A stretch of DNA of 64,000 nucleotides from Sarcomyxa edulis (GCA_009761415.1 QUOL01000002.1:2604001-2668000); one strand, 5' to 3'; positions 11,200-22,473 are shown, counted from the stretch's first letter. Numbers and translations are program-made. Notes: generated by a model not told the origin, from the letters alone.

Positions 11200-12150
11200 T
11201 GTTAACCGTTGGATTCTCCGGACCGTGCCTTATCAGAAGCAGTAAAGACGCCTGTTCTTCGGTATAGATGCTCACGGAACGATTGCGAATGCCACATGCA
11301 AAAGAACACGAGCTGGCCGCCATGTCGCGCCGCTACCCTGGGACCATCTTTTCGACTATTGTCACAGGTCCTTGCCTCACCTGATACACTTCGCCGTGTC
11401 TCGTTCCTTCGCAAAGATTTCGCAAGATCGCGGTCACATCACCCGCACACGTATTAACCCGCACAGTCTCAACTGCGCCGTAAGAACAACGACGATCAGG
11501 ACGCAAGCCACCTCGATCTAAACGGCCATGACTTCATGAAGCCACTGGCGCTTGACGGCTGTCGGCTTTGAGCGCTGTAGAAATGCAACTGCATCATCTT
11601 GAAGAAGAAAACAGCATCTTGCGCCGGCCGAGTTATTGAACGGGACGAGAAGATCATCCTGACATCGATAAAGGCGAGGCTACGGAAGAACGAAATGATG
11701 ACCAGGCCACTGAGCGATATAGCGAAACTGTAAAGGAGAAAAGCTCTGAAAGCATTAATAACCTCTCTCCGTTCTCATCTCACTCGCCTTCCCCTCTGAA
11801 CTTTCCTCTCATCAAGAGCCGCTGACGGAGTTACGAACTGTCCGCGATTCAAATGTCTGCGCACAGCGGGTGGAATCATCGGACATGGTACCCTTTATAA
11901 AGGAGGTTGGGAGGCTGCCCGAGACCGTTGTGCCCTCCGGACTGACAGTGCATTCCATAAACTACAAGATCTCTGAACACGGCACGCGAAAGGAGTGTTT
12001 ACCCATTAAAGTACCAACGACGACAAAAACCCCCTCGGTCACATCCAGGAAAGCTTCCCCGCTACGCGTGCGTTCTGAAATGCGAATTTCCGACTATTAG
12101 TATCCCTCTGAGGGGCCCAAAGAACGAGACCGACGGCGCCTGCTTACCAG
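11200..12150. other. Decayed stretch of the cassette, with an orphan TATA element
   Basis: No intact gene in about 1 kb between paralogues B and C. A strong palindromic TATA (CTTTATAAAG, 11,893-11,902) stands where a sixth promoter would be expected, but the minus-strand frames after it are short. The short open frame at 11,414-11,202 on the minus strand may be a relic. A lost cassette gene is a reasonable inference. Confidence 0.35.
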
Positions 12151-12223
12151 AACACCAGGTCCTCAAATTCGGGATACTCCTTTGCCCCGCCAGTCAATGA
12201 AGCGTTAACGTCGGCCTCATCTT

Positions 12224-12778
12224 TTAGTGACTGAAGCATTTCCCTCCTCTGCCGACGCTGCTGAGGGCCCAGTCCCCATGAAATCCGACCTTGTCATAAA
12301 CGATAAGACTGAACTCCATCATACGGGATACCTCTGAAGGAATTTTAAATTCGGCGGCGTTGGCATCGGTCCTGGCCCGCTGACGGTATGCAACGATGAG
12401 TTCCTGCGCAGAAGGATTCTTTTAGTATCTCTGCGTTCCCCGCTGAAAAACGGTGGAAGCCCGTACAACGTTCTCGACGAAAAACCGCATAAGCCGCCTC
12501 GACAGCGTATACTGCCCGATAACGCTATCGGTGTCATCGGGAAATGCTGTCACCCTATGGGGAAGCGTCGCCTGGATGACACCGAACATCATACGAAGGC
12601 GTTTGCGGAAGAATCCATCGAAGCCCTCGTGCGGATAGAAACGGGTCGAATGAAGGACGGGACGTTCAGCGTCATGAAGTAGTCGCAGAGTCTCTCGCGA
12701 GCCATTTGCATACTGCGGGCAGGCATTTCGATTTTCAACACGAAAGGACTCGTCGTTTATATGTACATGAGACTGCAT
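12224..12778 (-). pseudogene. LTR-cassette paralogue B, probably frameshifted
   Basis: Exon 2 is recovered by splicing: an intron 12466-12404 (GTACGG...GCGCAG, 63 nt, phase 0) joins ...RFFVENV to ELIVAYRQRAR and on to KIPSEVSRMMEFSLIVYDKV, stopping at 12,224. Exon 1 holds FDGFFRKRLRMMFGVIQ. The open frame begins at an ATG at 12,778, giving 163 residues, but a TATA element lies downstream of that ATG at 12,756-12,762. The ATG that follows the TATA (12,726) opens another frame (MPARSMQMARERLCDYFMTL) that looks more like the N-termini of the other paralogues. The simplest reading is a one-base shift between the N-terminal part and the conserved module, so the copy is likely inactive or mis-sequenced. 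Confidence 0.55.
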
Positions 12779-12820
12779 GCCCTCGATCACCTCTCCGAAC
12801 CCTTCCCTCTTCTTGCCGCC

Positions 12821-13759
12821 TCATGCCCCCGACAAATTGTTTAGTCCCTGTTCAATAATCGCCGCCCCGCCAATCAAACCGTTCCTCTCCTCTTCGGATA
12901 ACGTCTCCAAAAGCAGGCGAAATGCCCCGTGTGTTGCCAAGCTTGCGAGTGGCTGGACTGTGCCTCTCCGATCAGCTCGTTGCCGCACCGCTAAAGTGTC
13001 AGAATTCTTACCGGACAAGGCCCTTTCTACCTCGGCCACCTCCATTTCTTCGTCCCCGTCGTCCGTTGCAATACTTATGACGGATATGCCTTCGTCTTCG
13101 TTGTTAGCCGGATTTTCTTCCCCCTCGAGGCTGTTGCCCCTGTCCGTACTAATCGTACCATCTCGATGTACCCTGGGACCGCTGTATGGATGCTTCTTCA
13201 ACACGGCATGCGCATGGAACCGACCACGCGGGTCCGCCTCGATGTAATCGAAAGCGACGCCGAATGTCGATCGGCGGGCGTATTCTTCTATGAAGTACAA
13301 GATAACGTCGATCTTATGTGCCTCGTCCTCGTCCTGATCCCCGGAAAACCCTACGACGTGGACGCATCGCTGCACCTGGTAAACGGCGGTCACTGCTTCC
13401 TTGGGAAACGGCTCTGTGGTATCGTCCATGCACCTCCCCTTCAGTACCCATCTAAGTCTGAGCATGAATACCTTGACCTTCGCAATTAGCACGGACCCCC
13501 TGAAAGGCGCACACGCACTCACCATGTGCTGGCACAAGATTTTAACGTGCTTTCTCAACGTATATACACCGTGACTCGAGAACTCCGGAAGGAGAACGTC
13601 CGCCACTGCATCCTGAAAAATGCAGCTAACAACTAGGTGAACCATGGGACGGATATTGTTACGCAGGTATCCGAGGAAAGTTGCCATCGTAATATCGCCA
13701 TCTATCCCGTCTAGATCGAGGCAGCGCGTAAAGAAGAGTTCTTTTGCTATGGGATCCAT
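12821..13759 (-). CDS. LTR-cassette paralogue A (longest copy)
   Basis: Exon 1 is 13759-13523 and exon 2 is 13477-12821. The intron is only 45 nt (GTGAGTGCG...GCTAATTGCGAAG, with a CTAAT branch-like site) and keeps the frame, so it is easily missed; it falls exactly where the other four paralogues have their intron. The product is about 297 residues. Exon 1 contains FLGYLRNNIRPMVHLVVSCI and ends KILCQHM; exon 2 contains PFPKEAVTAVYQVQRCVHVV. It has a long acidic C-terminal extension (NNEDEG, DDGDEEMEVAE) absent from the others. TATAAAT on the minus strand (13,805-13,812) lies about 50 bp before the ATG. Unknown function; it is the gene next to the right LTR. Confidence 0.65.
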   Translation of the reverse strand: MDPIAKELFFTRCLDLDGIDGDITMATFLGYLRNNIRPMVHLVVSCIFQDAVADVLLPEFSSHGVYTLRKHVKILCQHMVSACAPFRGSVLIAKVKVFMLRLRWVLKGRCMDDTTEPFPKEAVTAVYQVQRCVHVVGFSGDQDEDEAHKIDVILYFIEEYARRSTFGVAFDYIEADPRGRFHAHAVLKKHPYSGPRVHRDGTISTDRGNSLEGEENPANNEDEGISVISIATDDGDEEMEVAEVERALSGKNSDTLAVRQRADRRGTVQPLASLATHGAFRLLLETLSEEERNGLIGGAAIIEQGLNNLSGA

Positions 13760-13909
13760 TTGGCTTGTTGCTTTCAGGAAAGCTCTGGCTGTCTTAACCT
13801 TGGAATTTATAGGTCCTTGGCCGGTCGTCCTTGCCCTGTTTTGGTCACGGGCACGTTGTTGTGTTTGCCCTCCGGATGATCGACCGGGGACGGTCGATAT
13901 TTAAAAGTT

Positions 13910-13918
13910 AGGAGGAAG
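13910..13918 (+). promoter_or_regulatory. Polypurine tract
   Basis: AGGAGGAAG immediately precedes the TGTGAGG start of the right LTR, the usual place of the plus-strand primer in LTR retroelements. It confirms the orientation set by the putative primer-binding site. Confidence 0.65.
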
Positions 13919-15666
13919 TGTGAGGATGCCAGCATCCCCAGCCAAGGAATCGACAACTATACAACAACCTACTCTTATGCGACTCCCCAGACATAGCTAA
14001 CTACAGAGACACTGGTGGTATTACCACAAACGACTTACTTTTCGAATGACCGAACACTGAAAGACACCAAGTACCCGCTACTTGACGGTTCCTCCCCGAA
14101 AGCGGCCTCTTCATCCACTCACGAAACGCTAACCCGCCTTCGGTCACGTCTCAGAACGTTTTGGAATACCTGAAATCACACACGAACAACTTCTCCGAAG
14201 GAAATCTACCGCCAGAACCCAATTCCCTATCGTCGTTTCACCTGACCGAAGGCCCAATGTACTCGATCACCTCTCCGCAGCCCCCTAGATCCTTCGGACA
14301 GATCCCAAATCGTTTCAGTAGGCTCCCTTTCACCTCTAGAAGACCTCATCGAGAGATACTTCACCGATAAAACATTGCCACCAGTCGACATACCGCCAAC
14401 GTGATGCTTACTGCCCTGAGCTGTTCTTCCTATCAAATCGGACATATTCCCTTTACATTGTGATCTCAATTCACACCTTTCCATGCATCTGGACGCCTCG
14501 TTAAGACCTCCGTCCACCCTGACCAAGTGGTGCTACGGAATATTCTTCCCTCTGTGTTTATCACATGACACAGCACTTGTAAGCGAGGTATCGCCCGCTA
14601 ACAAAGACACTACAGGTCTCCGCCTAGCAACCCACATCAAATTCACTCTTCTCGGACAACTTTGGCCGTCGCATCTTGGAAAAATCTATCGGAAGCTCCC
14701 CATCATCCTGCTCACTCGGACATGTTTCATCCCTTCACAAATTCACCTTGCAACGCTTTCAGAAAACACCTCAGGCCCTAACCTTTCACACTGAGCGAGG
14801 TTCGGACACATCAAAACCAATACCGGATCTGTTTCATCATTGGAGATCTCGGGGACCTTGGGATGGCACTCGGGGTGAAGAATTAGGCAAGGACAGGGAA
14901 GGAATTCATATATAAAGTAGGATAGGACATGGAGAAGGGTAGATAGAACCAGTGTGGACGAGAACCAGAGGAACATACCCGAATCGACCAACTACTCAGT
15001 CACTCTCTATAGGAATTCTATCTCTTTCTCACACTTCTGAAACCGAGACAAGGAACGATTACAGGAGTCGGTCAAAACAAGAGAAAAAGGACTTGATTCA
15101 GTCGGCAGTACCACTCGCGGAACAAAGGAAGCTCTCCGAAATCAGTCCAGAGCTGTCCGAAACCCTCGAAGCTCTCCGAAATCAGTTCAGAGCTGTCCGA
15201 AACCTTCGATAGCTCTCCGAAGACGTTTTACAGCTATACAAAGCATCGGTCAGCTCACCAAAAGCTGTCCGAGGCCCTCGTAGGTTCTCCAAGAACGAAC
15301 TTATAGCTGTCCGAAGCCCTCGATAGCTCTCCGAAGACGTTTTATAAGCCGTCCAAAGCATCGATCAGCTCTCCGAAAGCTGTCCGAGGCCTTCGTAGGT
15401 TTTCCAAGAACGAACCTATAGCTGTCCGAAGCCTCAAAACGGCCTACCGAGAACGAACCTACGAGTCCGAAGCTTACCTTACGCCTAATCATCTCATACC
15501 CACCTCACCACCGTTTTACGAACACATTATCCAAACACAAGTCACTGGGCATTAGGATTTCTCACTACGTAAAATCCCCTCCGAGAAAACGTCACCTTAC
15601 CCCCTAGAGGCGAACTATAGTTAGGAGTCTAGCACATCTACTCCTAGCGCCGCAGTCCTCATCACA
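13919..15666 (+). repeat. 3' long terminal repeat, 1,748 bp
   Basis: Second copy of the LTR at 3,993-5,740, same orientation and length, about 98% alike by eye. It ends CCTCATCACA and is followed by GCGGCACAAAG, unlike the sequence before the left LTR. Confidence 0.93.
15125..15470 (+). repeat. TCCGAA-rich tandem array inside the 3' LTR
   Basis: Counterpart of the array at 5,200-5,545, with the same unit order and a few substitutions. Confidence 0.8.
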
Positions 15667-18600
15667 GCGGCACAAAGCTCGTCAGAAGTACGCTGAACAC
15701 GAACCACGTTATCAAGTATTTTGTAAGCGTAGCTTACTACACACGTTGTACTTGTTTGTCTACGACCTCCTACATACCGCGTCTCGCTTGTACTGTTCTT
15801 TACCTTTTAATACACGCTCCGTTCCATTTTAGCTTTCTCCGCTCTCAGTGTAGCTCACCTCGGGTAAGCTCACATATTTGTGGAATTAGTTTGCTAGTGC
15901 CACAATTGGATTTAGGCAGCTATACTGTATACAAAGAAGAAACTAAAGAAACTAAAGTGATAGAAAGGTGGTGTTGAGCAGGAGACAAGGAATATGATTG
16001 GAGACATGGGTGAAGTCATGTAACACCGTCGCGATCACTTTCAACTCAACACATCTTGCTCGTTCAACATCGTTCCTTGAACGATCCTCGTCGACTCTTT
16101 TGTAACACAAAATGGCAATATATACTTTTATATTCCAAGATTTATGGAGAAAATTTTATGGTTGAAAACTGAGCTGTCGACCATTTAAACAAGTTTCTGA
16201 CCTTTCTCCTGCCTGTGTCGTAGCACCCCACCACTCAATTCCCTGACATTGAACACAGATTCAACGCATCATATGTAGATGGTGGAAGCTCTTATGAGGG
16301 TTCTAGGAAGTTCCAGGGTATATAGATAAAGCTATGGTGAGTAACTTCCAGTTATACATTTGAACACTAAATATGCTCATACATCTTTCATAGCGCTGGA
16401 GGGCTACCGTACGGGTTCTGTGTAAGCTAGGTGTCTTCCATGGTGCTTATATATACCTACTCTAGAGCTCCTGGACACCTGAGAGTCTCCCTTTCTGCAA
16501 GATAAGTCTCCCACCTCCCCCTCCCACCCCTTCCAGGGACAAAACAAGTTGTTCCCCCATCCATATTACTACCCTATAGATGTTCTATAGAGGAATTCTA
16601 CATATGGATGGCTCGGAACACCCTGGTGGGTCACTTCATCTCCTCCTCCGCCAGAAAATTGAATTCACTCCGCACCACTAGTCCTATGCCCTTCCTCCTG
16701 AATAATACACCTCTATAAATAATTCTTGTACAACAAAGACACCTTTGTACATGTCTCCCCATCTCCAGACATTAATGGCAAGGAATATTGCCCCCATAAA
16801 TGGACATATGTCTGATTCCCCCCTCCCCCTGATATACAGGACCTCTACTCTTTAACCTTTCATGTCTATACCATACATCCCTACCTCTGTACCGCTTCAA
16901 ATCTCCTCCTACCCCCCCACAATCTCATGTATTACTCTATACTGAATATATCCATGTATATGCATGTAGTCACTCTCTCAGGCCCTTGGGAGGCGAAAAA
17001 AATGCACTATAATACAATATAAATATATACCAAGACATCCTGCAAAAGAAACCGAGGGAATAGGTGGAGGAATGAGTGGATATGCGTGCTCGCTGTCTCG
17101 AACAGTGAGCACGAAGGTTCGGAAAGTCGCCGAGATCACCGGAGATTTGCCATAAAGTGATTATTATGTAATAGGTATCAGCCGTAATTGATCGGAGACT
17201 TAACATTTTGTGTAAAAAATTAAATCCGAAATCAAAATCCTGCCTGATACACCTCGTGCACGGTATATATACCCCAGAGATATCCAGGCAAGGTATGAAG
17301 GAACAGATTGAGGAACTTCCTTATTCGGATTCACGTGACCCTTTCTAAGCGAGTTAGACCCATCGACCAGTCCCTCGGCCTTTCGTTGTCCCAAGGCCTG
17401 GACGTCAACGTTAAAAATTGACGAAACACGTTCATTAATGCACCGCGAATGGTGACGTCCAGCGGTGAACGCCAGCGTATCGACAACAGCCGTTCCAATA
17501 GGTCTCAACGTACAAGTGGCCTTGGCTGGCCGCTGGTGGTCCGTTCTCCCTGGATATATTGATGCGCAGTCGACGTGTACGCCGCGTCCGAGGCTTCAAA
17601 TATTCCGAGTGTTTGTTTTTGACGTCTATCACCTTTTCAAAAATGCACAGGATCGAGCGGATGGTGATGCTGTAGTGTTTCAAGCAAACCAGATCACTTT
17701 TTTTCTTTTTCGGCGGGTTTTCCGTTGAATGATCGCGTACGTCCTCCGACTCCGAGGGGCCTCAATTGTCGTTCCGTTAATAATAGGTGCGTATGACGGA
17801 ACTGGAGACGACGTTCTCTGTCCAGGCCTGCCCGAGGATTGGATCGGCGACCAAAGTGGATGACGGCAGTACGCTCTGATACGCTGGGCATCGGGTGTGT
17901 GGGGAAACGGAAGAAGAATGGCAAATGGCACGCGTACGAGGGCAATCTGGGCCCAAAGGCCTCTTCAACATTCCGTTTCGTCCGATTATTTGTATTTTGG
18001 GTCAAATTTCTTTCGATCTCACTTTTCGCAATTCGATTTTCGATGTCAGGTCTTGGGGCCATGGCCATCGATAACCATCGATGGCGAATGATTGGCTTTT
18101 GGGAAATTGCAGGAGGTACGCGGGAATTATCGTCTCATACCGTCTACCGTGGTCTGTGGATGACACGAAGCAGCAGTGCTGTGTACGCGCTTTTTAACCC
18201 GAGATGATGCCAGGAGGATTACATCCGCACCCGCATCAATTGCGCATCATTCGTGACCTTTGGACTCCCTGCCCTCCCTGGTGCACTGGTGAGTCGTGAC
18301 TCGCTTGTAGACTGGACGCCCGTCGACATGCATACGCATCAATCATTCTCCGAGTCGTACGTCCAAACCGGTGGGTCCAACGTGCGTGACCTCCCATAAC
18401 CTCCCATCCCCCTCCTAGTGGTCAGTGGACGTGGCAGTTGATTCATAGCATTACAGATTGCGGCGGCAGACATTCCCCGAGCTCAGAATCCGGAGCTTGC
18501 GCAATGTCCACGGCAATAACATCAATTTCGATTTCTCTCTTTGGCGGATTAATATGCGCTATCGACAATCCATCCATCAATCGCCCCTCCTAGTCGCTGC

Positions 18601-21354
18601 ACTGCATCCGATTGGCGCATTCGAGCTATCTTTTGGAAATACACGTCGACAAAAACGCATCCGTCGGTCGCGTTATTACTTATATGTATATGAATGTGCC
18701 TGAACTATTCGACTTGGAACTGGTATGTCAAATTCTCGGCCTTTATGGGGATATCTCGAGCAACTAAGTCAATAGCAGTGAGTCAGTTCAATCCGGTTTG
18801 GCTCCGTCGTAATCGATTCTGTCAATCACTCAGCATTCCACCATCCTTCTCCCTCTTGTCACGACATCCGCTGTTTCTGCTTGACCGGTGTATTGACACT
18901 TCCAAGGTCCCTGAAAATCCTGTGACAATGACATTCGATGTTTGTTCGTACCTACGGACGCCGTCCGACATGTTATCTTTGGTCCCCCCGAAGATATTTC
19001 GACATCAAACGGCGGCGCATCAAGCACTACTCCAATGCGCGGTGGCGTGGGCTGGAAGCTGGTCACCCTTTCTCTACCGACAGTCGCGGAACCGATATAA
19101 ATTAGGTATGTACGGTCCTCTAACCTTCCGACGTCTAACTTTGACACAGGTTACTGTCTAGTTCTCAGTCGACGCAGTCATCCTGAGGGCCTTCGCATGA
19201 CAACCTTGGCTTACACAGGCTGAGACCTAGGACCCATCAGATTATCGACCCGCGTTAGCCTTGGGTCCTTCCGTTTCGGACCCGAATCTGTAGGATTGGC
19301 TTTCTGATACATGTCTAAGACGCAACGCAACATATCTACGACTTTTGGTCTTTTCTAGGCTTTGCTCGTTCATCGGCCCAACCTTCTTCTCTATCTGAAT
19401 CAGGGTCTCTTCGCTTTTTGATCAAATATCGAGGTCTAGAAGACATACCATTCCTTACTGTTCATCTCGGAATTCGAACCATCAATTATCTTTATCAAGG
19501 AGCTATAGAGCCCGCCACCTCCTACATCATTTCTCAAGACTTTGCATCCAGAAAAAAGTCTGGACCGTGCGGCTTGCCCAATCCATTGGAGCCCTTTGCC
19601 TATCGGGTCTCAATCACATCCGTCCAGAATTTGACCTGTGGGATTTCTCGAAGAATGTATACCCACATCTGGTCCATCAATCGGCATATCCTTGAGGGCG
19701 CAATGTCTTACCACGTCCAGACAGCATGGATAGACTTTGTACCATCTAATCTTGAAAGATCACTGTTTTCTATCCCGGTAGGTATTGATGATTATTCTCA
19801 AGGATAGACACTAACAAGCACTTAGGACTTTATGGAAGGGTAGAATGACCGAGAGCGTTGGGCTCAGTGTGGCGTCGGTTTCTACTCGACTATATCCAAC
19901 TCACCTATTAGTTTAGACTCGTGGGCGTGATTGATTGTGGCGGGCAAGACTATATTCCCCCATCCGGGAAGTCTCGCTCAAATCTTCTATCTTGCTTAGG
20001 TGGACCCACGATACATGAGCACTCGTGACTTTAGCATCCTATTGCGAGCTGCAAGTCTGCGAGTATGGTTCTTCGGGTTCTTCTTGATAACCCACTGACG
20101 GATTCTGGGTGGGGCTATATCGATATCGCGGTCGTCCATCATCATATCCATGCTGGATCGAATTGGAACATCTATAATTATGGTAACACTGCCTGGTTCT
20201 GAAGATCCCTCAACTGCGTCGAACATCGAATCGGTCTCTAAAATCCTGCCACGAGTACTCGACGACTACCAGATCTTTGGACTCTCGTCTTCCCCGCGAC
20301 GCCCGAAGCAAGATATCTTGTTTTGTCATTGTACTCTGGGATTCGTGGTTGGCTTCCTTTCTCTTGGGCTTCTATTTCGTGCTATCGATCTTCTTGACGG
20401 ACTCGCACATTGGAAGCTCTACATCATCGGTGCATCATCTGCTCATCAATGAGTTCGAAGCTGCATGTCTTCGTTGCACGGTCTCTCGTCCGGGATGACC
20501 GCCGCATTCGTTGCCTTGCTTTATCGCTCCTGTTTACTGTGGATGACATTATGTTTTCAAGAAATCTCGAAATGTATCTTAGCAGATATGCCCTAATCCT
20601 CGATGTTGTTGTGTTTTGTAGATGCTTGGGCTCTGGACTACTTTTCTGTCAGCTTAGGCCTGACCTCGGTCCGTTATACACGCCACTGGTGCCATAGATA
20701 TCAAGCCGCCTTACCTCCCTCATCTAAATCTATGGCCGACGCCGACACTTCTCCTCTATACTTATTTCATGTAGTCATGGTGTCTTGGAGCGGTTTTCAC
20801 GGCTTGGTGGCCAGATTGCTTCGGCGTGTGTTCTGAGCTCTTCTGCAATAGTATCTGGCGCAAACCTCTTTCCAATGCCCATGGCAACGTTCAGCTGCTA
20901 GCATCTATCTTGCAAGTTGCAGGGTATCACTGTTTCCTGATGTGGCAGACGCGTTCTTTTTCTTGATGGCTGGTACTCGACTCGACTTGGTATAGCTGTT
21001 GCCTCACGCGTCGATGTGCCACTGCGGCGTGCACGCGGCTGCCTTACAACAAAGTTTTGTTGCAAACTCGCGTCCAACGAAGCGGATAGTCTTGTGGCTG
21101 CGGTTCTCGAGCGTCACCAAAGCACTTGTAGCAATAACCATCGAAACAAGTCTCAAATTTACCGATGTAAATTTATGATGATCATGATGTGTGTTGACCG
21201 GGACTCTAACTGCAATCACGAGAACGCGTTCTAGCTCTACTAGTTTGAGATCCCTTGAGAGCTACCCGACATTGACCTAGACCTCCCTGAAGGCCTCGTC
21301 AATGACAATAATCTCTAGAAATTGATTGTGATTATCATGTAGGACCATCAAACA
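15667..21354. other. Gene-poor region, probably decayed
   Basis: No gene I can support in 5.7 kb. 16,480-16,930 is rich in C/T tracts. Open frames near 17,465-18,200 and 18,694-20,850 are short, in several frames and full of candidate stops. One stretch near 18,928 (FDVCSYLRTPSDMLSLV on the plus strand) faintly resembles an F-box and may be the relic of a gene, but I cannot extend it. Confidence 0.5.
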
Positions 21355-22473
21355 TCACGATCTACGCCATCCCATCCATACCACAAATGGCATTCCGAGC
21401 GCCTCCATCGCCTCGCTACCAACTCTCCAGATATCCCAACCATCCCTAGCAATCCACAAACCCAAAAATTCCCGAATCACATCCTCAGATCGTAACTCCG
21501 CGACGACCAGGACGGCCGTCTTATCTGGTACCGCGAGGAAATCCAGGGTATCGACTAGAGAGGAGAGGAGAGACGGGTGGTATATACAATCACAGACGAG
21601 AATGAGATCAATTGGATCTGGGTCGTTTAAATTGTAATTGCGTTGACGCAGGGGTAGACTCGTCGATTGTAAAACTTGCCAGTCTAGTTCTTCGACAGAT
21701 ATGTTAGAACCGCGTGGCCAACCATCGAAATTGAGTGCGAGGTTCTTTCGTATCAAGGGAAGGAGGGCAGGTATATCTGTCACAGTGTAACGTGATACTA
21801 GAGGCGAGAGCACGATGCTCAATAACCCAGTCCCAGCGCTAGAATAGAGAGGTCAAGAAGGTAAATGGGAATGAAATGAAAAGGGTTGCAAGGCAAGCGG
21901 ACCCAAGCTCAAGAACATGCGCGGTACGGAGAGCAGAGACTTTGAGCAAAGAGGTCTCCAATTGAACGTGGTGCTGCTGGAGAACCAATTTTGCAAATTC
22001 GATGCTACCCCGCAGACTTTCCTGTCAGAAAAACTATCAAATGAAGAAGGTATGGAGTCTGACCTGGTTCTCCATAGTACACTGCCTGTGTCGCCTTTTC
22101 GGCTGTTTAATGCGGTCTTGTCCTGGGCCAGCTCAACCTCGATTGTTACGGGATCCTGAGCTCCCTTCGCATGTTTCTTGTGGCCTTTCAGTTTCCTAGT
22201 TGGTGCGATGGGCACACTAGTACTCGATTCTGGCTTCAACTCGAACTGTACGGTCAAAGTATCTTTATGTGAATCGACTTGGCCCAACCCAGTGCGCGAT
22301 GAAGACCCGGAGCTAGTTTGTAGGTTAGTATAGAGTAAGAAGACCTTCCGACGTGTGTTAGTACGAGATGATACATGTTCTATCAGAATACGCACCTCTT
22401 CTTCAGCATCTGTGATCAGAGTAGAGTCTGCGGGTAGTTGAACAATACATGCATCCGAAAGCCTGAGTGTCAT
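21355..22473 (-). CDS. Lysine methyltransferase, Methyltransf_16 family (RKM5-like)
   Basis: A SAM-dependent protein-lysine methyltransferase of the family that includes yeast Rkm5, which modifies a ribosomal protein. Three exons are needed. The first ends in the family's GSVLW motif (GDTGSVLWRT). A 47-nt intron (GTCAGAC...GGAAAG) joins it to SLRGSIEFAKLVLQQHH. A second intron splits the SAM-binding motif I, which becomes VLELGAGTGLLSIVL after splicing. An acidic residue follows (RYTVTD), and the post-I region DLILVCDCIYHPSLL carries the motif typical of this group. The C-terminus is WMGWRRS. The ATG at 22,473 starts a plausible MTLRLSDACIVQLP. It is divergent from RIB3, with 391 bp between the two start codons. 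The substrate cannot be told from sequence. Confidence 0.82.

Larger units (their letters stand above)
3993..15666 (+). mobile_element. LTR-flanked element lacking gag-pol, carrying an antisense multigene cassette
   Basis: Two direct repeats of 1,748 bp bound 8,178 bp of interior. Each starts TGTGAGGATGCC and ends CCTCATCACA, so the ends are TG...CA with short inverted termini. A site beginning TGG lies 2 bp after the left LTR and a purine run abuts the right LTR, which fixes the element's orientation as plus. No protease, reverse transcriptase, RNase H or integrase motif is visible in any frame of the interior; coding capacity is on the minus strand only. This matches the definition of a large non-autonomous LTR derivative (LARD-like), except that the interior is not empty: it holds about six spliced genes. 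Flanks read CGCGT on the left and GCGGC on the right, so no clean target duplication is seen. Confidence 0.85.

Noticed and set aside
11870..12100. 76-codon plus-strand frame in the cassette gap
   Set aside because: Opposite strand to all cassette genes, no similarity to them, and its start overlaps the palindromic TATA element.
16480..16930. C/T-rich tracts as a CRISPR-like or regulatory array
   Set aside because: No regular unit or spacing; simple low-complexity sequence in a eukaryotic genome.
17839..18207. 122-codon plus-strand frame in the gene-poor stretch
   Set aside because: No domain, overlaps other frames of similar length on both strands, and lacks splice-consistent neighbours.
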